This document shows positions 21,696 through 28,373 of a stretch of 28,373 nucleotides of DNA, piece by piece; within the stretch, counting starts at the first letter, position 1; each line of letters starts with the position of its first letter. This DNA comes from Methanobacteriota archaeon (lineage in GTDB: Archaea; Hydrothermarchaeota; Hydrothermarchaeia; Hydrothermarchaeales; BMS3B), in NCBI GenBank assembly GCA_003229935.1, contig QIGD01000009.1, positions 1-28,373 of the forward strand. The letters run 5' to 3'. Both the position numbers and the translations under genes were made by a program. The notes below the pieces were generated by a model. It ran no database searches. It saw nothing but the letters and a program-made list of their open reading frames with translations, and was not told the origin of the DNA.

Positions 21696-23490
21696 TACTT
21701 CTATAATTGTAGATGGCAGGCTATCATGGCTTGTTGAAAGTGGCGAGTATGAAAATCCCAGATTGTTAATACCTGAGGCTGCTGTAGCTGAGATAGAGCA
21801 CATGGCAAATCAGGGCAGAGCCTCTGGATTCACAGGCCTGGAAGAGCTGAAGAAGCTCAGAAAGATGTGTTCGGAGGGGCTTGTTGATATCGAATTTTTT
21901 GGCAGGAGACCAGAAACTGATGAACTCCATGATATCGATGCTATTATAAGGGAATCTGCTCCTGAAGTCAATGGCATTCTTGTAACTGGTGATAAAGTTC
22001 AGGCTTCCATAGCAAAGGCTAAAGGTATTGATGTTATTCTACTCAGACCCATTCTGGAAGAAAACAGAATACCGAGAATTTATGATTACTTTGACGAGAA
22101 CACAATGAGTGTTCATCTCAAGGAAAAAGTTGTCCCCCTTGCTAAGAGAGGTAAGCCAGGAGATTTCAAACTTGTGAAAATAAGCGAAACTCCACTGACA
22201 GATAGAGATATCTCAACTATGGCAAGGGAAATAATAGAGTTTGCAAAGCAGGATAGTGATAGTTTTATTGAGATTGAAAGACAGGGTGCCACTGTCGTTC
22301 AGTTGAGGCGGATTAGAATAGCAATTGCAAGACCACCCTTCAGCGACGGATATGAAATAACTGCAGTAAGAGCAGTTGCAGAGGTGACTATGGAAGACTA
22401 CAGTCTGAGTCAGGAACTTATAGAGAGGCTTCGCACCAGAGCTGAAGGTATCCTTGTAGCTGGACCTCCAGGTGCAGGAAAAAGTACCTTCTCTCAGGCT
22501 CTTGCCGAGTTCTACAGAGAACAGGGAAAAATAGTCAAGACAATGGAATCACCACGAGATTTAATTGTGAGCGATGAAATAACCCAGTATGCTCCTCTTG
22601 AAGGAGACATGGAGAAGACAGCAGACATACTCCTTCTTGTAAGACCTGATTATACAATATATGATGAAGTTCGTAAAACCCGTGACTTCAAAATTTTTGC
22701 TGATATGCGTCTTGCTGGTGTGGGAATGGTTGGAGTTACACATGCCACAAAAGCCATAGACGCTGTGCAGAGGATGATAGGCAGGGTAGAGCTTGGAATG
22801 ATCCCTCAGATTGCAGACACAATAATATTCATAAAAGATGGTCAGGTGAACACAGTTTATAAAGTAAAGTTCAGTGTGAAGGTACCATCCGGAATGATTG
22901 AGGCTGACTTAGCCAGACCTATGATTGAAGTTAAAAATTTTGAGAGCGATACCACCGAATACGAAATATACACCTTTGGGGATGAAACTGTTGTTATGCC
23001 TGTAGCTGAACTGGAACAGAAAGTAACAACACCTGTTGAGAAGCTTGCCAGAGAACAGGTAATTCAGGAGATAAAGAAAAGTCTGCCAAAAGCAGAATTT
23101 GAGGCTGAGTTTAAAGGAAACACATGTATTCTCTGGGTGGAAGAGCGCTACCTTCCAAAGATAATAGGTAGAAAAGGGAAAAACATAGATTTGCTGGAGA
23201 AAAAGCTTGGAATAAGAATAGATGTAAGAAATCTTAACAAGATTTCCAAGAAAGATGAAACAAAAGACAAACTGGATGTAGAAATAGTGGAAACTAAAAA
23301 TTATTTAACTATTGTCTTCAACAAAGCCCATACTGGAAAGATGGTAAAAGTATATGGGAACGATAAATATTTCTTCACAGCTACAATCTCAAGAAAAGGA
23401 GAGATAAAAATAGGCAAGAAAACCGAACTGGGTGGAGCTGTTAAAAAGACTATTGAATCGAAAGGAGAGATTTCTGCACAGGAAGTTTGA
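21676..23490 (+). CDS. PIN domain-PilT-like ATPase-KH protein
   Basis: This archaeal three-domain protein has an N-terminal PIN nuclease domain (about 1-130; PDTSIIVDGRLSWL and later LVTGDKVQASIAKAKGID with acidic catalytic residues), a PilT/secretion-type ATPase (Walker A GPPGAGKSTFSQA at about 262-274; Walker B region ILLLVRPDYTIYDEVRK; GVTHATKAIDAVQR), and a C-terminal KH RNA-binding domain (PKIIGRKGKNIDLLEKKLGI, about 493-515). It is conserved in Euryarchaeota and thought to act on RNA; its substrate is not known. I chose the ATG at 21676 with GGAGAT ahead. It overlaps hisI by 20 bases. Confidence 0.9.
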   Translation: MTVIVPDTSIIVDGRLSWLVESGEYENPRLLIPEAAVAEIEHMANQGRASGFTGLEELKKLRKMCSEGLVDIEFFGRRPETDELHDIDAIIRESAPEVNGILVTGDKVQASIAKAKGIDVILLRPILEENRIPRIYDYFDENTMSVHLKEKVVPLAKRGKPGDFKLVKISETPLTDRDISTMAREIIEFAKQDSDSFIEIERQGATVVQLRRIRIAIARPPFSDGYEITAVRAVAEVTMEDYSLSQELIERLRTRAEGILVAGPPGAGKSTFSQALAEFYREQGKIVKTMESPRDLIVSDEITQYAPLEGDMEKTADILLLVRPDYTIYDEVRKTRDFKIFADMRLAGVGMVGVTHATKAIDAVQRMIGRVELGMIPQIADTIIFIKDGQVNTVYKVKFSVKVPSGMIEADLARPMIEVKNFESDTTEYEIYTFGDETVVMPVAELEQKVTTPVEKLAREQVIQEIKKSLPKAEFEAEFKGNTCILWVEERYLPKIIGRKGKNIDLLEKKLGIRIDVRNLNKISKKDETKDKLDVEIVETKNYLTIVFNKAHTGKMVKVYGNDKYFFTATISRKGEIKIGKKTELGGAVKKTIESKGEISAQEV

Positions 23491-23547
23491 GAACTTTTCT
23501 CTCGTTAGCCAGCTATTAAAAGTGAACATCCTAATTAAGGTGAGAGT

Positions 23548-23965
23548 GTCAATCACCACTGTTAAAACGGATGGCTTGTCCTGTGAGGGATAAGTTAACA
23601 GGTTGATTAGGAGGCATTGAAAGATGCAGAAGTTATTGGTAGAGTTCAAGAATACATCAGGGGCTCCTCCTCAAGTCCCCTGCTCTGTAAGCGAGATATT
23701 AAACAGAGAGGAAACCTGTGTGCCTCGTATAGTATTGGCTAATAACAGCTCCAAAGAGGACCAACACTCTGGCAAGAGTGGACAGGACTTGCGAGTCCCT
23801 GTCACAAATATGCAGAAGCAACCAATACCCGATAGTTCGAGAAACAGTGAGCAGGTTGAGTTCCCCACTGGTTTGGATAGGATTAAAATTATAATTTTTA
23901 AAGAGGTGAAAAGGACAATCCCTCAACCCATTGAAATGGGTAGTCTCATTGTCCAAATATTATGA
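23548..23965 (+). mobile_element. Palindrome-bounded small element, copy C (upstream of glyA)
   Basis: Starts GTCAATCACC, has a weakened first hairpin (ACCACTGTTAAAACGGATGG), a TTGTCC/GGGATAA stem that keeps pairing although the bases differ from copy A, then GGTTGATTAGGAGG, ATG (23624) and the small ORF. The right hairpin CCCATTGAAATGGG (about 23929-23942) precedes TTGTCCAAATATTATGA, a variant of the right end of B and E. It lies between the PIN-ATPase gene and glyA. Confidence 0.75.
23624..23965 (+). CDS. Element-borne small ORF, copy C (IscB N-terminus-like remnant?)
   Basis: This 113-residue ORF starts MQKLLVEFKNTSGAPPQVPC, contains NNSSKEDQHSGKSGQDLRVP followed by VTNMQKQPI, and ends SLIVQIL. 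It aligns along most of its length with the copy B ORF. Gaps are whole codons (LSVPC versus CVPR; SSDRN versus SSRN), but the frame through the right hairpin differs, so the last ~20 residues are unrelated. An AGGAGG site lies well placed before the ATG. The stop TGA overlaps the glyA ATG as ATGA. There is weak resemblance to the IscB N-terminal strand and no catalytic motif. Confidence 0.4.
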   Translation: MQKLLVEFKNTSGAPPQVPCSVSEILNREETCVPRIVLANNSSKEDQHSGKSGQDLRVPVTNMQKQPIPDSSRNSEQVEFPTGLDRIKIIIFKEVKRTIPQPIEMGSLIVQIL

Positions 23966-25239
23966 ACAGAGATAGTGCTTTCAGGGTAAGAGAGATTTTG
24001 GAAGAGCATCACAGATGGTTCTCAGAGAGTTTACCAATGATCGCCAGTGAGAATATTACCTCTCTTCTGGTAAGAGAGGTGTGTGCCAGCGACTTTTCTC
24101 ATAGATATGCAGAGGGACCGCCTGGCAGACGCTTCTATCAGGGATGTAAATATATAGACGAAATTGAATTTCTAACCATTGACCTTGCAAAGAAGCTTTT
24201 TGATGCAGAATATGCCAATGTTCAGCCTATTTCTGGCACTATAGCTAATCTGGCTTGTTTTGATTCGATTGCAAAACCAGGAGATACCATGATATCCCTT
24301 AATGTACCTCATGGTGGTCATATATCACATTCTGAAATAAGTGCCGCAGGTGTTAGAGGCTTAAAAGTAAAGACTTTTCCATTTGATGTAGATGAGATGA
24401 ATATAGATATTGACAGGGCTGAAAAGAAGATAAGAGAGATTAAACCAAAAATAGTTCTTTTCGGTGCAAGTATATTTTTATTCCCTCATCCTATTAAGGA
24501 ACTATATGATGCCTGCAGGGAGAGTGGAGCAACAATAATGTATGATGCTGCCCATGTTCTGGGTCTGATTGCCGGTAAAAAATTCCAGCAGCCATTCAAA
24601 GAGGGTGTGGATGTTATGCCAGCTTCGAGGCACAAGACCTTCCCTGGGCCTCAGGGTGGCGTAATTCTTGCAAAGGAAAAATTTGGGAAGAGGATTTCAA
24701 AGGCAGTTTTTCCTGGTCTAGTGAGTAATCACCATCTTCACCATATGGCAGGCTTTGCTGTGACTTTATCGGAAATGCTTGAATATGGAGAAGCCTATGC
24801 CAGTCAGATAATCAGAAATTCCAAAGCTCTTGCCCAAGCTCTTTACGACTCTGGTTTCAAAGTCCTCTGTGAACATAAAGGTTTTACTGAGAGTCATCAG
24901 GTGGTTGTGGATATTTCTGATAATGGTGGAGGCACATGGGTTGCTGAAAATCTTGAAAAAGCAAATATAATACTCAACAAAAACCTTTTACCCTGGGATG
25001 ATATAAACAACAGTGCAAATCCAAGTGGTATAAGACTTGGCACCCAGGAATTGACAAGACTCGGAATGAAAGAAGATGACATGCAGGATATCGCAAAATT
25101 AATAAAGAAGGTTGTCATAGATAAGCAGACACCCGAAAAAGTTAAAAAGGAAGTTAGAGAACTAAGGAAAGAGTTTAATAAAGTTCACTACAGCTTTGAT
25201 AAAAAAGCTGACGCTTACAGTTATATAAGATTCTTTTAG
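23962..25239 (+). CDS. glyA: Serine hydroxymethyltransferase
   Basis: This PLP enzyme interconverts serine and glycine, with the C1 unit going to H4MPT or folate. The 425-residue protein has SLPMIASENITSLLVRE, RYAEGPPGRRFYQGCKYIDE, YDAAHVLGLIAGKKF and ASRHKTFPGPQGGV with the PLP-binding Lys (usual form T-H-K-T-L-R-G-P). No ribosome site of its own precedes the ATG: the 5' sequence is the right end of element copy C, whose ORF stop overlaps the start codon. Initiation may depend on coupling or on a leaderless transcript. With mch and mer-like genes it fits an H4MPT-linked C1 network. Confidence 0.95.
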   Translation: MNRDSAFRVREILEEHHRWFSESLPMIASENITSLLVREVCASDFSHRYAEGPPGRRFYQGCKYIDEIEFLTIDLAKKLFDAEYANVQPISGTIANLACFDSIAKPGDTMISLNVPHGGHISHSEISAAGVRGLKVKTFPFDVDEMNIDIDRAEKKIREIKPKIVLFGASIFLFPHPIKELYDACRESGATIMYDAAHVLGLIAGKKFQQPFKEGVDVMPASRHKTFPGPQGGVILAKEKFGKRISKAVFPGLVSNHHLHHMAGFAVTLSEMLEYGEAYASQIIRNSKALAQALYDSGFKVLCEHKGFTESHQVVVDISDNGGGTWVAENLEKANIILNKNLLPWDDINNSANPSGIRLGTQELTRLGMKEDDMQDIAKLIKKVVIDKQTPEKVKKEVRELRKEFNKVHYSFDKKADAYSYIRFF

Positions 25240-25322
25240 CTTGCTCACAAAATATATTAAGAAGTCTACAAAAATTACTTGAGCAGGCTCATCTTTTTGA
25301 ATGCGACTCTGGAGAGTTTGAT

Positions 25323-26162
25323 ATGGAAGACAAGTTGGAAGAGCTGATCAGAGAAAGAGATAAGCTGGATATAAAAACAAGACAGCTTAAGAAGGAACTG
25401 ACAAAGAACAGAAGGAAAATGAGGGAGTTCAATAAGAAAAGAAGAGATTTAATTGACGCCATAAGACAGAAAAACTCCTTGGCGAACAAGGCAAGAGCTC
25501 AGAGAGAGAAATACAAAGAAGAGATAAAAAAGCTGAAAACTCAAAGAGGAGAGATAATTAACAAGATAAAGGATATTCAGGCGAGTTATGGTGAAATCAG
25601 AGATAAATCTCCTAAGGGTAACTTCAAGAGACTTCTCAAAGATAAAGAACGCCTTGAGTGGAAGCTTCAGACCTCTGTTCTTAAGATAAAGAAGGAAGAT
25701 GAGATTGTCAAGAAAATCGATAGTCTTGAAAAGGAGCTCTCCAGATTCAAGGATATTATAAATATCTCAAAGAAACTTGACAAGGAAAGACAGGCATCAA
25801 GGAAACTCAGAGAAGAAATAATGAAACTCTCCAATGAATCCCAGAAGCATCACGAAGAGTTCATATCTCATGTTGAGAAAATTAAAGAACTTGAAAAGAA
25901 AATTGATGAGATAAATGAGGAAAAGAAGAAGACAGGATTATATCTCGATGCTCTCAATGAAGAGATTGATAATCTTGTGGCACAGCTTAAACAGATGGAC
26001 AGGCAAATTGTTGAGATAGAAACCGAAGCTGAAGTCATATATGAAGAGAAAACTGAGAAAGAACTTAGAGAAGAGGCAAAAGAAATATATGAAAAGTTCA
26101 GGCATGGTGAAAAACTTAACCTCGAAGATATCTATCTGCTCAGAAGGTTCAACTTTGTTTAA
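25323..26162 (+). CDS. Archaeal coiled-coil protein (COG1340-like)
   Basis: This 279-residue, highly charged protein has heptad repeats from about residue 1 to 240 (for example KLEELIRERDKLDIKTRQLK and ELEKKIDEINEEKKKTG) and a short non-coil tail, KFRHGEKLNLEDIYLLRRF. It matches the family of uncharacterised archaeal coiled-coil proteins that occur in many euryarchaeota, where the same C-terminal G-x-x-L-x-x-E/D-x-x-L-L motif is seen. There is no enzyme motif. A GGAGAG-like site precedes the start, and AAAATATATTA (about 25249-25260) is a possible TATA box. DUF373 follows 23 bases later; the two are probably co-transcribed. Confidence 0.8.
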   Translation: MEDKLEELIRERDKLDIKTRQLKKELTKNRRKMREFNKKRRDLIDAIRQKNSLANKARAQREKYKEEIKKLKTQRGEIINKIKDIQASYGEIRDKSPKGNFKRLLKDKERLEWKLQTSVLKIKKEDEIVKKIDSLEKELSRFKDIINISKKLDKERQASRKLREEIMKLSNESQKHHEEFISHVEKIKELEKKIDEINEEKKKTGLYLDALNEEIDNLVAQLKQMDRQIVEIETEAEVIYEEKTEKELREEAKEIYEKFRHGEKLNLEDIYLLRRFNFV

Positions 26163-26185
26163 CCTTCTGGTATTATGGTGCGAAG

Positions 26186-27248
26186 ATGGAAGAGAGAATA
26201 CTGGTAATATCAATTGATAGGGATGCAGATATTACCATAAAAGTCGGATTGGACGGTCCCATAATCGGGAGAAAAGGAAACCTAAATGCAGCTGTATCTC
26301 TGGGTCTGGTTGACCCGACTGAAACAGATACAAATACAATATTTGAAGCCATAAGGATATACGACAACTACAAGGCTCTAGGAAAAAATGTTGAGGTTGT
26401 CACAGTTGTAGGCGACGAGATAGTCGGAACTATTTCTGATGAAAAGATTGCAAAGCAACTGGACTCGATAATTGAGAAGTTCAAGCCCACAGGTGTGGTT
26501 ATAGTAACTGACGGTGCTGAAGACGAGTATATTCTGCCTATAATCCAGTCAAGAGTTCCTATTATCTCTCTCAGCAGAGTGATAATGAAGCAGAGTGAAA
26601 ATCTTGAAAGCACTTACTACCTGATTCTTGATTTTATGCGGGAAATTGTGAGTGACACAAAGCTTTCAAGGCTGGTTCTTGGAATACCAGGGCTTGCTCT
26701 TATACTATACATGCTACTTGGCCCTCATAGCTGGAGAGTCATATTTGGAATTGCTGGATTTTTTCTGTTGATTAAAGGATTTCAACTTGAAAGCTACTTT
26801 GGAAAGGGATATGAGGAGTTCAAAACTTCTTTAAACTTCTTTCATTGCCGGAAAGATATCTTTCTTCACATACGCAGTTGCAATGATACTTACCGCCTTG
26901 GGATTGATAATGGGCAGGGCAGAAGCTCTTAATCAAGGGCCCATGAGTAACATTAATTATCTCCCCTATTTTCTTACAGGAAGTATAGACTTTTTCATGT
27001 TTGCAGCTATAGTGGCAATAATAGGAAAGAGTATAGATGCCCTAGTTGAGGGTCTACCGCTATATAAATATGGTGTGTTGATTATTTTTGTAATTGCATT
27101 AAGACTTATCTTCTCTTCTGTAGCTCTATTCCTTGAAGACAAACTGGCCAAGGATATATTTGCTCTGACTATAACCGTGGGGCTGATATTAACAATAGTT
27201 GCTTTCATAGGAATAAAAGGAACATACAAGAAGGCTGAAATAATATGA
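26186..27248 (+). pseudogene. DUF373-family membrane protein with one frameshift
   Basis: DUF373 (PF04123) proteins are archaeal, about 350-380 residues, with a cytosolic N-terminal domain and several C-terminal helices; their function is unknown. The first frame (to 26932) reads RILVISIDRDADITIKVGLD, GPIIGRKGNLNAA, VVTVVGDEI and VIVTDGAEDEYILPIIQSR, then the first membrane helices. A one-base change near 26835-26845 leads to the second frame: FIAGKISFFTYAVAMILTAL, then helices to 27248. Otherwise the gene is intact, so it is either a sequencing error or a recent loss. The end overlaps the mtnP start by four bases (ATGA). Confidence 0.8.
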
Positions 27249-28015
27249 CGGTTGCAATTATCGGAGGTTCAGGTGTTTATGACCCCAAGTTCTTTACAGA
27301 AGAGAGGGTTCTTAATGTCTCTACACCCTTCGGCATAACAAATGATATTATAAAGGGAAGGTTTTCAGGAAATGAAATTTATTTTCTGGCGAGACACGGA
27401 AAAAAACATGAAATTCCTCCGCATAAAGTCAACTACAGAGCAAATATATATGCATTGAAACATCTTGGCGTTGATAGAATCATTGCAATTAATTCGGTGG
27501 GTGCTGTAAATCCTGAGTTCAAACCCGGAAGCTTTATTGTGCCTCATGATATTCTGGACTTCACAAAGAGAAGAGCTTCAACCTTCTATGACAGAAAAGC
27601 TGTCCATATTGATATGACTGAACCTTACTGCCCTGAAATAAGAGAAGCTATTATTGAAGCTGACAGCAGAAAAGACATTTTTAAGAAGGGTGTATATGCT
27701 ATTATGGAAGGGCCTAGATTTGAGACTCCTGCCGAGATAAAAATGCTATCAACCCTAGGTGCAGACCTTGTTGGTATGACTGGAATGCCCGAAGCATCTC
27801 TTGCCAGAGAACTTGAGATATGCTACTCAGCAATATGCATATCAACAAATTTCGGTGCAGGAATTAAAAGCGAGAAGCTCACTGCTACTGAGGTAATTGA
27901 TATTGTAAAGAAGGCTGAAACAGAACTGAGGGAGATTATAATAGAAACAATTAAACTAATTCCTGAAAAGAGAAACTGTCCATGTTCCAGAGCTCTTGAA
28001 GGTGCAGAAGTTTAA
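27245..28015 (+). CDS. mtnP: S-methyl-5'-thioadenosine phosphorylase
   Basis: MtnP splits methylthioadenosine to adenine and methylthioribose-1-phosphate in methionine salvage. The 256-residue protein has IIGGSGVYDPKFF, ARHGKKHEIPPHKVNYRANI, AINSVGAVNPEFKPG, YAIMEGPRFETPAEI and VGMTGMPEASLARELEI, typical of the MTAP/PNP class II family. Some archaeal members also use inosine or guanosine. It overlaps the DUF373 stop by four bases, suggesting an operon with coiled-coil protein and DUF373. Confidence 0.93.
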   Translation: MTVAIIGGSGVYDPKFFTEERVLNVSTPFGITNDIIKGRFSGNEIYFLARHGKKHEIPPHKVNYRANIYALKHLGVDRIIAINSVGAVNPEFKPGSFIVPHDILDFTKRRASTFYDRKAVHIDMTEPYCPEIREAIIEADSRKDIFKKGVYAIMEGPRFETPAEIKMLSTLGADLVGMTGMPEASLARELEICYSAICISTNFGAGIKSEKLTATEVIDIVKKAETELREIIIETIKLIPEKRNCPCSRALEGAEV

Positions 28016-28033
28016 ATTATGATAGACATAGCA

Positions 28034-28373
28034 GAAAACCAATGACTTTAGTCGTTGGATGAATGCGATAATATAACTAAATATCTATAACTAATCATAA
28101 ATTGTATAATGAATCTTAAATTTAAATATGGTGGTAAAAACAAATACAACGGTTATATACTTATAGAAGCAATAATGATATTATGAAGAAAGGAGGTGTA
28201 ATGTTAAAGAGTTACAAATATCGTTTGTATCCAAATAAAGAGCAGAAAGAGAGATTAGTAGAGACTCTGGATACATGCAGATATTTGTATAATGATGCTC
28301 TTGGTAGCAGGAAACTACAGGCAGAACTCTATAGACTACCTATACCAACACAATGGATTACAGTGAAAAGTCA
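28034..28373 (+). mobile_element. TnpB (IS200/IS605-type) element, left part
   Basis: A left hairpin (CCAATGACTTTAGTCGTTGG, 28039-28058) is followed by 140 bases nearly identical to those at 12986-13160 and by a tnpB start. The element runs off the window, so its length and completeness are unknown. Its left end lies about 20 bases after the mtnP stop. Confidence 0.85.
28201..28373 (+). CDS. tnpB: TnpB RNA-guided nuclease, N-terminus (cut by window end)
   Basis: The start with AGGAGGTG in front reads MLKSYKYRLYPNKEQKERLV then ETLDTCRYLYNDALGSRKLQ, the classic TnpB N-terminus (K-x-R-L-Y-P-x-x-E-Q). Only 57 codons are in the window, so the RuvC active site cannot be assessed. TnpB is an omegaRNA-guided nuclease that helps retain IS200/IS605 elements. 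The same ~55 codons, with substitutions, remain in the deleted copy at 13162. Confidence 0.85.
   Translation, partial: MLKSYKYRLYPNKEQKERLVETLDTCRYLYNDALGSRKLQAELYRLPIPTQWITVKS

Overview
The window is archaeal chromosome, AT-rich. The evidence is archaeal-type ribosomal proteins L10e and L37e, HerA, archaeal phosphoglycerate mutase ApgM, the PIN-ATPase-KH protein, DUF373 and UPF0201 proteins, and H4MPT/F420-linked C1 genes (mch and two mer-like genes). A futalosine-pathway mqnD homologue suggests a menaquinone-using or formerly menaquinone-using euryarchaeote (Archaeoglobi or Methanomicrobia-like, including uncultured alkane/methane oxidisers). I cannot name the genus. No rRNA, tRNA or CRISPR array was seen.

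Layout. 1-2074: a minus-strand cluster (cooT, MTH1187-type protein, CBS protein) divergent from a MetE-like methionine synthase; the CBS gene is cut short beside an IS605-type end hairpin. 2200-6540 is a gene graveyard: an IS1182/IS630 chimeric transposase remnant with its DUF2080 partner, TnpB ends, broken toxin-antitoxin genes, a frameshifted TIM-barrel isomerase, a truncated DUF1512 gene, and a lipoprotein pseudogene with an expanded in-frame repeat. UPF0201 looks intact there. 6545-11891: herA, a membrane-anchored thioredoxin, and a tightly overlapping minus-strand run mch-cobA-wecB. 12208-18440: L10e, then apgM, a sugar nucleotidyltransferase and a MinD-like ATPase closely spaced, then two tandem mer-like genes. 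18674-28015: frameshifted mqnD, L37e-purF, hisI-PIN/ATPase, glyA, a coiled-coil protein, frameshifted DUF373, and mtnP. The window ends inside a TnpB element.

The most unusual content is a family of small palindrome-bounded elements. Copies lie at 5825-6052, 8074-8513 (minus) and 23548-23965, with solo hairpin scars at 12024-12053 and 19488-19541. Each larger copy has a structured leader (conserved left end, hairpins, GUGA loop in two copies), an AGGAGG-like ribosome site in two of three, and a small ORF beginning MQKLL. In two copies this ORF runs to the right end, and its TGA overlaps the ATG of the next host gene (herA and glyA) as ATGA. The ORF middle resembles the start of IscB-type proteins, so I suggest (inference only) an IscB/omegaRNA-derived non-autonomous element that has become a 5' leader for housekeeping genes. 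A second non-autonomous element, internally deleted from TnpB, sits directly upstream of apgM.
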